In this document: piece after piece, positions 38,501 through 49,600 of the stretch
Layout of the letters: every line of letters starts with the position of its first letter
How positions within the stretch are numbered: the first letter of the stretch is position 1
Source: DAONJL01 sp035405645 [NCBI: bacterium]
Lineage (GTDB): Bacteria > JAGOBX01 > DAONJL01
Length of the DNA: 64,000 nt
Assembly: GCA_035405645.1 (NCBI GenBank)
Contig: DAONJL010000002.1
Coordinates: 1 to 64,000 of the forward strand
Direction: 5' to 3'
Notes under the pieces: model-generated
What the model saw: only the letters and a program-made list of their open reading frames with translations
What the model was told of the DNA's origin: nothing
The model's database searches: none
Translations under genes and position numbers: made by a program

Positions 38501-41500
38501 TTTTAGTTAATGGTGCTACTGCACAAATATTATCAAATACACAATGGCAATATTTAGTTACTTTAACTCAATATGGTTTAAATACAATTAATGTAGTTGC
38601 AATAGATAGTTTTAATAATAGGTCTGAGACAGTAAGTAAACAAATTTTCTTTGATAATATTCCACCTGATACACCATACTTAATAAGTTATCAATCACCT
38701 TATGCTGGAATAAACCAGATAATAGAAGGTGGATTTGATACATCAGCAAATAGTGTAAAAATAAATAATGTAAGTGCATCAATGAATAAAGAGACTGGAA
38801 GATGGATAATAACAATTTCTTTAAATAACGAAGGAATAAATAATTTTACAATAGCAGCAATAGATGAATCTGGAAATTCAAGTGAAACAAATTTTGTAAT
38901 TATTCGTGATTTAACACCACCTGATAAACCTGATATATTATTACCAGAAAATAATATAACCGTAACAGCAAGTCCAATAACAGTGAGTGGAACAGTAGCA
39001 ATAGGAACTTATGGAGTTTATATAAATGATAAATTAGAAACTAATATTGTAAATAACACATTTGCTTGCTCTGTTGCTTTAGTGCAAGGCGCAAATGTAA
39101 TAACAGCAAAAGCAATAGATGAACTTGGTAATGCTTCACCTGTTGATGCAATAATTATTTATTATGAACCATTAGCATTCTTAATTTATGCAGAACAATT
39201 AGAAGGTAAAAGTGAATTACCACAAATACCTGATAGTATATATATTAGTTCAATATCGATATTTGATACAACGACAATAAATAGTACAAATATAACTATA
39301 ACAAATAAAGGAAATAATATTCCTACAAATTTTGTTTTTACATCAAATTATAAAGGATTTTATATAATTCCAACAACAGGATTTCAATTAGAAGAATTTT
39401 ATACATTATCAATAAAATCAAATGTAAAAAATATAGATGGAAAAAATTTATATCAAAATTATACCTGGACATTTAAAACAGGAATAGATGATATAAAGCC
39501 ACAAATAACAAATTTTTATATTCGTGATGATGAAGGTTTGATTTTAATTGATAATTCTGATGTAGGTGTAATTTTATATGCAACAGTTGCAGATACTGGT
39601 GTTGGCTTAAAAATGGTTAGATTTGATATTGGATTAAATGATACAACATATTCAACAAATAACTATACATATACATATCCATCAAATCAAACATTTACGA
39701 GATATTTTGCACTTACATTAAATACAGGTGATATTATTTATTATCGAGTTTATGCAGAAGATAAAGTAGGCAATTATATTTCGTATGCTGATTCTATTTC
39801 AGTTGGTTCTGTTATTATTCCTATTCCTACGCTTGAGAATATTGATACTACAGTAAATTATACACCAATATTATTATCAGGCAGCCGCTATTATGAAGCA
39901 AGTGTATATGTAAATGGTATTAAAAGTTTATCAATTGATACAGATAAATGGCAAATAAATTTATCATTATATACTGGTATAAATGTGGCAAATATTATTG
40001 CAAGAGTTGGTTCATCACAAAGTCAAGAATTAAATGTAATAATTATATATGACACCTCACCGCCTACTGCAACGCATAATGCACCAACAATTCCTAAAAA
40101 TACACCTTATTATGTAACAATAACAGGGCAGGATAATGAATCAGGCATAAAAAAAATTTTTATTTCTTTAAATGATGGTGATTTTATTGAAACAAATGTT
40201 GTTTATATAAATCAAGAATACAAAAATAAAATAATGTATGTAGTTGAAAATAATTGTGAAGTAAGAAGTGATACATATACAATATATTGTTATTATGATA
40301 TTACACCACCAGCAATAGTAAAAACAATTGATGAGGGTACAATAAGTAATGATACAATTTTAATCTGGTATTGGGAAGTTCCATCTGATTCCAGTTCTAT
40401 AGATACATATTATATTCAAATTTCAAATAAAAATGATTTTTCTAATATTATTTTTGATACATTTATCTTAGACCAGAAAACATTTTTTAGAATTACAGGA
40501 GATATGTGTCCAAATATAATAGTCGGTGAAACATATTATGCACGAGTAATTGCTTACGACAGAGCAGGCAATATAAGTAATATAGGTTCACAAATATATT
40601 GGTCAGATGGAATTTTTATTGATACTGGTTTTGTAGATAATATACCACCTGATAAACCAAAGATATTATTCCCAATTGATGGAATAAATACAAATGTAAC
40701 GACAATTACAGTTTCAGGCACAGCACCAATTGATGCAGTAATTGTAATAATAAATGGTCAACCATTGACAATTGGTGCAGATACAAGTTGGTCAAGAATA
40801 ATTTCTCTTGCTTATGGAAAAAATGAAATTCGTGTTAGTGCAAAAGATGAATTTGGTAATGAATCAGAAGCAGATACAATTGTTGTTTATATGGATAATA
40901 TACCACCATTAACACCAATTTTAGATGACACAATTTTAACAATAACAAATGATTCACGAGTAGTAATATCTGGAACAAAAGAGTTTGGCTCAAATATAAT
41001 AATTAATGGTTCGAGTTCAGGTATAATATCATCAGACACGAGATTTAGTAAAACATTTATTCAAGCAGAAGGAACGACAGTATATCAAATTATTTCAATT
41101 GATACTTTTGGCAATATATCAGATACAAAAACAATATCAATTACAGTTGATTTAACACCACCACAGGTGCCAACAGTGAATTATATAGGTTTAACAAATA
41201 AAACAACACAAATAATAAATGGAACAATGGAAGCAGGTTCACAATTATATATAAACGATACCACAACAAATGTATTAATATCAGGCGGAAATTGGTCTTA
41301 TGAAATAACATTACAGGAAGGTGCAAATACATTTGTAATAAAATCAATTGATAGAGCAAGCAATTTTTCAGAAACAACAATAGTAATAATTCTTGATATT
41401 ACACCACCTGATAATCCAATAATAACATATCCATATAATGGATTTGAAACAGCAGAATCACCAATAAAGGTAGAAGGACGAAAACCAATAGGAAGTTATG

Positions 41501-43629
41501 TTTATGTAAATGGAATGTTAGCAAATGGAGATTATAATGATACATACTGGTTTTTACCTGCATTAAATTTGACATCAGGAGTAAATTTAATAACAGCAAC
41601 AACACGCGATAATTTAGGTAATGAAAGTCCTGGTTCAAAAATATTAGTTAATTTTAATATAAACTTATTTTTAGTTACCTGTTCATTACTTGATAATGAA
41701 GATAAAATATTAAAACCAGATAGCATTACATTACAATTAAATAAAGAACCAAATATAGCAACGATAAATACAAGCAATATTTACTTATTAGAAGATAATA
41801 TTCAAAAAAGCATAAATATTCAATATGAAACATTATTAAAGCAAATACGGGTGTTATATAATTTTAAAGCAAATAGTTATTACACATTAAATGTTCGAAA
41901 ATCAGTAACATCAATAGAAGGCACACAATTAACACAGGACAGAAACTGGAATTTTAGAATATTAATAAATAAAAATGATACAGCAGAAATAACATTATCA
42001 AATATAAAAATAAAAATAAATGCAAATTCTATTGATACTGATAATTTCTATATATTAAATAATTCTATACCACTTTCTGATGGTCGAATAATTACAGCAA
42101 ATAGTAAAATATCAGAAATATCAACATTCTGGCATACACTTGGTGTTTCAACTATTGTTAATGAAATTACCTGTTATTTTAAAAATGAAGATACATTTAC
42201 TAATTTTAATAAACCAATTGAATTATATATTTATTATAACGATATTGATAATGATGGAAAAATAGATAATACAGATTTATTTGAAGAAAATAATTATATA
42301 TTTAAATTAGACGAAAATGAAAATAAGTGGGTAAGATTAGAAAGTGAAAATGACACAAATTTGAATTACACAAAAATAAGTATAGAAAGAACAGGAATAT
42401 TTACAATACTTTCATCAAATAAAATAAAATTAAATTCTTCATTAGATTATTTACTCACTTTTGATTATAATAATATTTTAATAAATGTTCCAAAAAATTC
42501 ATTACCAAATAATAGTTATTTTGATATAGAAAAAATAAATCCAGCAGCAGATATAGTAAAAACAGCGAATTCAAAATTTGATGGTTCAAATTCTTTTTTT
42601 AAAACTTTTGGATTAAATTCAATTATTTATAATATTTCTTCTTATACAATTGATGGTGTTGTGAATAGTCAATTTAATACTGATATAATTATTACAATTT
42701 ATTATCCCGATAACAATCAAGATGGAATTATTGATAATACAAATTTATTAGAAGAAAATATTTTTGTCAATTATTTAAATACTGATTCAGATATTTGGGA
42801 ATGTTTATTAACAACACAAATAAATAATCAAAACAATCTTGTATCAACGAAAATAAACAAAACAGGCTATTATACATTATTATCATCAAATCATAAAAGA
42901 TTAATTGAAAATCAAGATATGTATTTTTATTTAAACAACAATAAAATTGAGATATTTGTTCCAAATAATTCCATTGATACAAATATTTATTTTACTTTTG
43001 CAAGTGTACCATTAACAGAATCAAAAATAAAACTTGCAAATAACAATTTAGAAAAAACACAAGGTTTCTATCGAACACTCGGGCTTAATACAATTATTTA
43101 TGATATAAATTGTTATACAATATTTAATGAGCAAAGACATAATTTTAATAATAACATAATAATTAGTTTTTATTATGACGATAATAATCAAGATGGAATA
43201 GTAGATGGAACAAATGTTTCAGAAAAATTATTAAAACCATTTGTATTAAATGAAAATTTATCACAATGGGAAATAATTGATAATTATTCAGTTGATGAAA
43301 ATTCTAATAAAATTTCATTTGAAATAAATCATTTATCAACTTTTAGCATTTTAGCAAGTTCTGTTAATTTAAATGAAGTCTGGTTATTTCCAAATCCGAC
43401 AAAAAATAAAAAAATAAATTTATTATGCAGACCAATTCAAGATGAATATGTTAAAATAACAATAGTTACACCACTTGGTTATGTAGTATATAAAAATGAA
43501 TTTTTCTTTAATTCAATAAATCCAGCACCTATTGAACTTGATTTAAAAGATTTAGTTGTTGGTGCTTATTTTGCAATAATTAAATTTAGTAATTATGAAA
43601 AAGTTCTTGGAATTGGTATTGCAAAATAA
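35566..43629 (+). CDS. Giant exported protein: cohesin-like N-terminus, Ig-like repeats, T9SS-type tail
   Basis: The 2,687-residue exported protein has a signal peptide at 1 to about 21. About 45-190 is a beta domain resembling cohesin/carbohydrate-binding folds (VIDVIIKCDKTED onwards, with a GLYINFDTKYLRAG-like strand). Ig-like and fibronectin-like domains follow. Two blocks of about 828 residues (480-1307 and 1308-2135) share the same domain order. Next come three domains of about 156 residues, each with a calcium-loop motif DxDNDGxID or DNNQDGxxD and ending (F/Y)(T/S)(I/L)L. The last 85 residues (from about 2602) begin with VWLFPNPT and resemble T9SS/FlgD-Ig sorting tails. It is likely a calcium-stabilised surface fibre or adhesin. 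No enzyme domain is seen. It is translated 3 bases after the dockerin gene. Confidence 0.78.
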   Translation: MQNKIKVLVIILFLNILCIFANDSTIVYLMQHNTQLTEYCSTNQYTTTVIDVIIKCDKTEDSFAAIGLYINFDTKYLRAGKIEYNSDITLDLENNVNGSLTDSNGNIVKLQLNELEYNYNSETINVSFFIVKPNLLPIYTNFHQRVLSIYFYSILPTETTYVTFNFTEPRKTTLSRDGFDQTDRYDTIAIKIDTAPPQPSISFPTNDYCTNVSQINITGTRNNTNDTIAIYVNHNLVKYDTTNSTTFSYIYTFTKQDTYLIYCKEINNYNNSSETSNIVYVIYDTTPPTILNYFPLNNSIIVDSNNDSITINYKEETAGIQIINIYLDTGTGFVNYTSRFTITSNSVILFENLPVGYCTTQIYIKDRATNDTTLTFKFKIVSYNQPAAITLQTPINNYETEFVKIITFRWDTEINSETYQIQIDTNFNFINPIINIDTLQTNILTITNLPYNTYYWRVRGKNYLYNGSWSETRKFSNNKDLTKPEIKSILITDKNNDLNIDNSDIGIKITAFFNDNISLKTVSFSYGLNDTNYLTDNYSLDQPSTGTISHIFNFLQALNTNDKIYIKLTAMDNNYNETSYYDTIIVGAFSISAPIIIISDTTININPIEIRGTKQIGTTVKINNQYIATSISDTLWSYTFTLLSETNVITARAYVGSVYSDTAEITIIYDNVKPTASINFDTSIHYDSFLVIITASDSETGIKEIYYSLNNGLTYIKGNSFYYDIEDFIYIKYFSVDNADNTSSIYTSLYPARIDRTAPQAVDCFDEGDISNDTIIEFSWNLPNDSSPIINFYIEIDTTPNFSPPRIFAGWLNSTNLSFTLSGDSVINGETYYCRVKSKDIVNNISNFGNSSNGIYIDTTIISGSAPDTPIIFYVGDTNVSVITLSGTYPANATIVLVNGSQADLISDTLWRKTVVLNYGLNNFVVYCKNQYGLSSPSNSISIYLDNIPPIAPEFNVTTPTRFDTQLIIGTKSIDSDTILVNGATAQILSNTQWQYLVTLTQYGLNTINVVAIDSFNNRSETVSKQIFFDNIPPDTPYLISYQSPYAGINQIIEGGFDTSANSVKINNVSASMNKETGRWIITISLNNEGINNFTIAAIDESGNSSETNFVIIRDLTPPDKPDILLPENNITVTASPITVSGTVAIGTYGVYINDKLETNIVNNTFACSVALVQGANVITAKAIDELGNASPVDAIIIYYEPLAFLIYAEQLEGKSELPQIPDSIYISSISIFDTTTINSTNITITNKGNNIPTNFVFTSNYKGFYIIPTTGFQLEEFYTLSIKSNVKNIDGKNLYQNYTWTFKTGIDDIKPQITNFYIRDDEGLILIDNSDVGVILYATVADTGVGLKMVRFDIGLNDTTYSTNNYTYTYPSNQTFTRYFALTLNTGDIIYYRVYAEDKVGNYISYADSISVGSVIIPIPTLENIDTTVNYTPILLSGSRYYEASVYVNGIKSLSIDTDKWQINLSLYTGINVANIIARVGSSQSQELNVIIIYDTSPPTATHNAPTIPKNTPYYVTITGQDNESGIKKIFISLNDGDFIETNVVYINQEYKNKIMYVVENNCEVRSDTYTIYCYYDITPPAIVKTIDEGTISNDTILIWYWEVPSDSSSIDTYYIQISNKNDFSNIIFDTFILDQKTFFRITGDMCPNIIVGETYYARVIAYDRAGNISNIGSQIYWSDGIFIDTGFVDNIPPDKPKILFPIDGINTNVTTITVSGTAPIDAVIVIINGQPLTIGADTSWSRIISLAYGKNEIRVSAKDEFGNESEADTIVVYMDNIPPLTPILDDTILTITNDSRVVISGTKEFGSNIIINGSSSGIISSDTRFSKTFIQAEGTTVYQIISIDTFGNISDTKTISITVDLTPPQVPTVNYIGLTNKTTQIINGTMEAGSQLYINDTTTNVLISGGNWSYEITLQEGANTFVIKSIDRASNFSETTIVIILDITPPDNPIITYPYNGFETAESPIKVEGRKPIGSYVYVNGMLANGDYNDTYWFLPALNLTSGVNLITATTRDNLGNESPGSKILVNFNINLFLVTCSLLDNEDKILKPDSITLQLNKEPNIATINTSNIYLLEDNIQKSINIQYETLLKQIRVLYNFKANSYYTLNVRKSVTSIEGTQLTQDRNWNFRILINKNDTAEITLSNIKIKINANSIDTDNFYILNNSIPLSDGRIITANSKISEISTFWHTLGVSTIVNEITCYFKNEDTFTNFNKPIELYIYYNDIDNDGKIDNTDLFEENNYIFKLDENENKWVRLESENDTNLNYTKISIERTGIFTILSSNKIKLNSSLDYLLTFDYNNILINVPKNSLPNNSYFDIEKINPAADIVKTANSKFDGSNSFFKTFGLNSIIYNISSYTIDGVVNSQFNTDIIITIYYPDNNQDGIIDNTNLLEENIFVNYLNTDSDIWECLLTTQINNQNNLVSTKINKTGYYTLLSSNHKRLIENQDMYFYLNNNKIEIFVPNNSIDTNIYFTFASVPLTESKIKLANNNLEKTQGFYRTLGLNTIIYDINCYTIFNEQRHNFNNNIIISFYYDDNNQDGIVDGTNVSEKLLKPFVLNENLSQWEIIDNYSVDENSNKISFEINHLSTFSILASSVNLNEVWLFPNPTKNKKINLLCRPIQDEYVKITIVTPLGYVVYKNEFFFNSINPAPIELDLKDLVVGAYFAIIKFSNYEKVLGIGIAK
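37003..41970 (+). repeat. Internal protein-level duplication of a block of about 2.48 kb
   Basis: Markers repeat in order: KPEIKSI at 37012 with KPQITNF at 39496, YGLNDTNYLT with IGLNDTTYST, then GIKEIYYSLN with GIKKIFISLN, DEGDISNDTI with DEGTISNDTI, and NIPPDTP and DLTPPDKP with their partners. A final WTFK (Trp codon 39466) matches WNFR (41947). The start and end marker spacings are 2,484 and 2,481 bases. DNA identity is low, so the duplication is old. Confidence 0.8.
41974..43365 (+). repeat. Three tandem domains of about 156 residues with calcium-loop motifs
   Basis: The Asp/Asn-rich loop codons fall at 42241, 42709 and 43180, spacings of 468 and 471 bases. Each domain also holds an (F/W)xTxGxxxI(I/V) segment, an IYY or FYY strand and a closing (T/S)(I/L)LSS or ILASS strand. 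They lie just before the sorting-type tail of the giant protein. Confidence 0.8.
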
Positions 43630-43646
43630 TTTTTATAATTTCTCAG

Positions 43647-46600
43647 ATGAAAATAATTTTTAATTTATTTATATTCTTTTTGTTTGTTACAATTGCTATT
43701 TTTCCATATAATCCATCACCTGATTCCTCCACAATCACCACAACAACAAATATATTTGCTGATGGTGGAGAGTCAATGGCAGTTGTAGTTGTAACAATAA
43801 GAGATACGACAGGTGTGCGATATTCTAATATACAGGTAATATTAGAATCAACAAGAGGAAATACTGATACGATTATTCAACCATCATATACAGATAACAA
43901 TGGAATGTGCACAGGTTATGTATATTCAACAACAAGTGGCACAACATATATTCGTGCTTATGATGTTTCTGATGGCTTTTATTTAACTGATTCAAAACCA
44001 ATTTATTTTATTGCAGTTAAAGCATACCCTTTTTTTGATAATTTTGAATATGGTGCAGCAGGTGGACAGGCAAGTTATTATTATGATTGGACAAGTGGTC
44101 AATTAAATATGAGTGAATTAACTCAATTATGGCAACACGGCATACCAGTTGGTGATGATGCTATTGATAATGATGGTTTAGGACCTGCTTCAGCAATTAG
44201 TGGTTCTTATGTATGGGGAACTGATTTAGATAATGAATATAGTCGAAGTGGTAATGACATATATAATCAATATATGTGGCTGCGTTCACCAAACATTGAT
44301 TTGCGAACAGCATATCGACCATTATTAATTTTTTATGATTGGCTTGATATAGAAGGTGCAAATTACGATTTTTGTAGATTATTAATTAGAAATTCAAAAT
44401 CAGCATCAGAAGAATATTATTTAGCAGATGCATATCAAACTGACCATTTGTGGCAGCGTCAGGTTTTTAATATTCCTTCAAATTTCATAGGAAAAATAAT
44501 TTATATTCAATTTCAATTACATTCAGACCCTGGTGAAGAAGATGCTGGCTGGTATATTGATGATTTTTATGTTCGAGAAAAAGCTGACACTTCAAATTCT
44601 ACATTATCCGCAAATAAAAATTCATTAAATGTTGATTATAATGAAACTGCAATAATTACAATTAATGCAAAAGATTATTTTGGTAATTCATTAGCGTATG
44701 TACCAGTTAAATTAATTTCTTCAAGAGGGAGTATTGATACAATTACACCTGATTCTACTTTTACAACAAGTTCTGGCACAGCAACATTTACTTTATCCAC
44801 ATCAACTTCAGGTAATTTTATTTTATATGCTTATGCTGATAGTGAATTATTAGCAACATCATTAAATATGAATGTATATTCAAGAAAACAATGGGTGGTA
44901 ATAAATGAGATTGCATTTGCTGGTGATTCAACAGGTAATTATCAGTATGTTGAATTATATAATACAACAGACACGAATATAAATTTAACAGGCTGGAAAT
45001 TTGGAAATTATTATGATACAATAACAACAGCAGAATTTAGTGAAAAAACAATAAATGCAAAATCTTATTTTTTAATTGAACGGAGTGAAATAACAACAAC
45101 AGCAACAGGTGATTTAATTTCAACAAATTTAAAAATTAGAAATTCTGGTGATAATTTATATTTATTTGATGAAAGAAATATTATAATTGATTCAGCAATT
45201 TTTTTAAGTGGTTGGACGGCTGGTGATAGTAGTAATTATAAAGCAGCAGAAAGAATAACAGGTTCAAATTTATGGGATACTGCTAATAATGTGATTTTTT
45301 TAAATAATGAAACAAGATTAGCTTATGGCTCACCAAAAGCAGTAAATACAGCAGGAATTTCAGATTTTTATTCTACAATGTCCTGCACTATAACTAACTT
45401 AGTTGTTGGTAATACAATTGCGATTAGTGTATTAATAAAAAATTATGACAATCAACCAATAAGTAATATCGGAGTAAAATTAGAAACAAACAGAAGTGGT
45501 TATGATACAATCACACAACCCGTAGTTACAAATTCATCAGGTTATTGTACTGGTTACTTATATTCAACATGTGCAGGAACTTCAATAATTTCAATATCTT
45601 CACCAAATAATTTAACTGATAGTATTTCAATATATTGGAAAGCAGATACTGTTTCAAAAACAAAATCATTTTTAACTTATTCTTCGCCTGGTGGTATAAA
45701 TGAAAATGTTCAAATTATAATTACTTATTTAGATAAATTTAATAATCCTGTTTCTGGTGAGACTGGTATTATTGTTTCAACAGCAGATACAAAAATTCAA
45801 CCAACAACATTATCAGATACAAATGGGAATTTAATAGCGTATTTATCACATTCAACTGCAAATACAATAGTTTTTTATGTTAAATATAGTGCTGATACAC
45901 TAACAACATCAGGTACAATTGTTTTTGAAAATTTATTAAAGTTACCTTTTATTGAACAATTTCCAACCACTACATTTAATTCAACAGGATTATGGGCTGA
46001 TAGTAGTGGTGGAGTATCAATTGTAGCAACAGCAAATGCTGAACCTTCAGAACCTAATTCTTTAAGATTAACTAATAGTGGCAGTGTGCGAACCAAATCA
46101 ATTGATTTATCAAAATATACACCAACTGATGTAGAAGCATATTTTTATTATGAATTAGGAACAGGTGGTAATGCACCAACAATTGCTGATGAAGTTAAAG
46201 TGGAAATTTATTTGAATACTGGCTGGTATGAAGCATTTAGACTTTTATTTTTTCCATATTATACTACATCTTTTGCAAAACGAACAATAACATTACCAAT
46301 ATCAGCTTTTCATACAGGATTTAAATTAAGATTTACCACTACTGATACTAATAATGGTTATTATTTCTTAGATGATATAACAATAAAAGCATTACCATCA
46401 GCGCAAACAACAATTCTTACTGCCACTACAAATATTATTGCAGATAACAACGATAGTTGTCTTGTATCAGTATTTGTTCGTGATGCTGCAAATATCCCAT
46501 TATCTGGTGAAACAGTTTATTTATATTCATCGCGTAGCAGTGCTGATACAATTTTAACAAATCCTGTTGTTTCAAATTCATCAGGTACAGCATATTTTTA

Positions 46601-49600
46601 TGTAAAAAGCACATTATCAGGAACCGCTGTTTTTAGTGCAGTTATAAATAATATAACTATTATTGATACAGCAGAATGTTATTTCAGATCTGGAACAGTT
46701 GATACTTTTGCTTCAATAGTTTCAGCACAATCAAATGTTGTAGGCAATGGAAAAACACAGGCAAAAGTTACAATACAGTTATTAGATTATTATAAAAATC
46801 CAGTGCCAGATAAATATGTTCAAATTTCTTCTAATGATGCAAATGATACAATAATACAATCTTCATCACCATCAGATAGTATGGGCTATGTTTATGCGTA
46901 TGTTATTTCTAATGATACAGGACAATCAATAATTACAGCAATAAATACATCAGATAGTCAAACATTATTTGATACAGCAATAATAAATTTTATAGAACCA
47001 CAATTAGTAATAAATGAGTTAATGTATAACCCAAAAGGAACAGACCCAAATGATGAATGGTTTGAATTATATAATGCAACGAATCATTTAATTTTTTATG
47101 ATACATTTTATATAACTGATGGAGAAGACACAATAATATTCAAAAATTTTTTATTAGATTCAAATAGTTATTATGTATTAGCGTATTCAGCAAATGATGG
47201 TGGTGAAAAAATTTCAGTTGATACTGTTTATGGAACAATAGCGCCAAATTTTCAATTAAGTAATACAGGTGAGACAATAACAATCTATGATTCACAATTT
47301 ATATTAATTGATGAATTATATTATACAAATTTATATAGCAATCCACCAAGATTAGATGATAATCAAGGCAGAACACTGGAAAAAATCGAACCAGAAGGTA
47401 GTTCGACAAGTTCTGATAATTTTGATAAATCAGAAATAGATAGTGGCACACCAGGTCAAATAAATACAGTTAGAGTAAAAAATTCTATTCTACTTTGTAG
47501 CGATACCATTATCTATAATGTAAACAATGATAGCACAATAATAAATATATATATAAAAGATTCTCATAATAATCCAGTACCAAATGTAAATGTAAAATTA
47601 AAATCATCACGAAATAATGATACAATTATTCAACCTGTTTCATTTACTGATAATAATGGTTTTTGCACTGCAATATTTTTATCAGATACAGCAGGTTATG
47701 CTACAATTACAATAGAAACACCTGCTGGCACAAATACATCACTACAATTATTAGTAAAAAATAATTTTTCAGGTTCGACAATGTATGTAACAAAACATAC
47801 AACAGCCGATACATTTGATTCTGCTGTAATAACTGTTTATTTTAAAAATAATTTAGGACAACCTATAGTTGGTGAAACAGTTGTTTTATCATCAGATAGA
47901 ACAATGTATGATACAATACTAAATAATTATACACTAACAAATTCTTATGGCACTGCAATAATATATGTGCAATCAAATAAAATAGGAACATCAGTTATTT
48001 CTGTAATAGAACCAGCAGATTTTGCTGCAACAGTTTCGTTAACTGTTTCTGCTGGCACTGTTTCTTTAATAACATCAACTATAAGTAGTCAACATTCTGG
48101 AATAATAAATTTAGAAGAAGTAGAAATTACAGTGCAATTGCTTGATTACTTTAATAATCCAATATCAAATAAATGGATAAAACTTTTTTCATCAAATTCA
48201 AATGACACAATAATTCAGCCAACCAATCCAACAAATGATAGTGGAATTGCAATTGGATATGTATATAGTCCAAATGTAGGAATTTCATATATTACAGCAG
48301 CAGATACATCTGATTCAATTATGTTATCTGATTCAACATATATAAATTTTATAGAAAAGAAAATAATTATAAATGAAATAATGTATTATCCAGCGTCAGG
48401 TGATAATGCAGAAAGTGAATGGATTGAATTATATAATATTTCATCAGAAACAATAAATTTATCAGGCTGGTATATAAAAGATAATGCAGATTCATTTATT
48501 TTTCCTGCTGGTTCATACATTGTACCAGATTCTTATTTTTTATTAGAGTATAGTGAAGCAGCGACAATAAAAGCAGCAAATGCTATTTATGGTAATAGTG
48601 CGCCAAATTTAATTTTAGCAAATTCTTCTGAATCATTATTATTATATGATACACAACAAAATTTAGTTGATTATTTACAATATTCAGCAAGTTGGGATGT
48701 AAATGCAGCTGGCACTGGAAAATCATTAGAACGAATATCATCGACAATTGAAACAAATAATTCAATAAATTGGCAAGCAAGTTCAATTATTTACGGCACT
48801 CCAGCATCATTAAATACAACAAAATATCGAAATACAACATTAACACTTGTAAAAAATAATGGAATTGCAAATGGTATTGATTCAAATGTGATAAAAATTG
48901 TAGTAAAAGATGTTAATAATAATATTTATACAAAAGGATTACAATTAGGTGTTTCATCAAATAGAGCAAATGATACAATTATTATAGAACCATCAATAAC
49001 TGATACAAGTGGAATTACATATATCTATATATTATCAAATGATTCAAATAATGCAATAATAAGTATTGATACACCGGTTGGAATAACTGCAAATACAATA
49101 ACAATAAATTTTGTTTATGATTCAAGATGCCAGATAACAATACTAACACCAGCAACAGAAATTTATACAAATACAAATATAATAATAACAGGAACAGCAT
49201 CAAATGCAAGAACAGGTGATAGTGTTTATTTATATCAAAATTCTATTTTAACAAATACAACAATTATACAAACTGGTGATACATATTTTATTTTTAATAA
49301 TGTTCAATTATATGATACAGAAATAAATTATTATGTGCGAATAATAACATTTGCTGGCTATGATACAATTTCAACAAGCAAAAAAATTTATTATGATACA
49401 ATTGCACCATCTCCGCCAACAAATATAACTATTTCCTCAATTCGCACTACATCAGAAACAATGATAATTATAAATTGGACTAATGTAACAGTAAATGATT
49501 TAGCAGGCTACAATATTTATCGTGATACTGATTTTGATTTTAAATATTCAAAAATAAATAATTCATTAATTATTGATACAAACTATTATTATGATACTGA

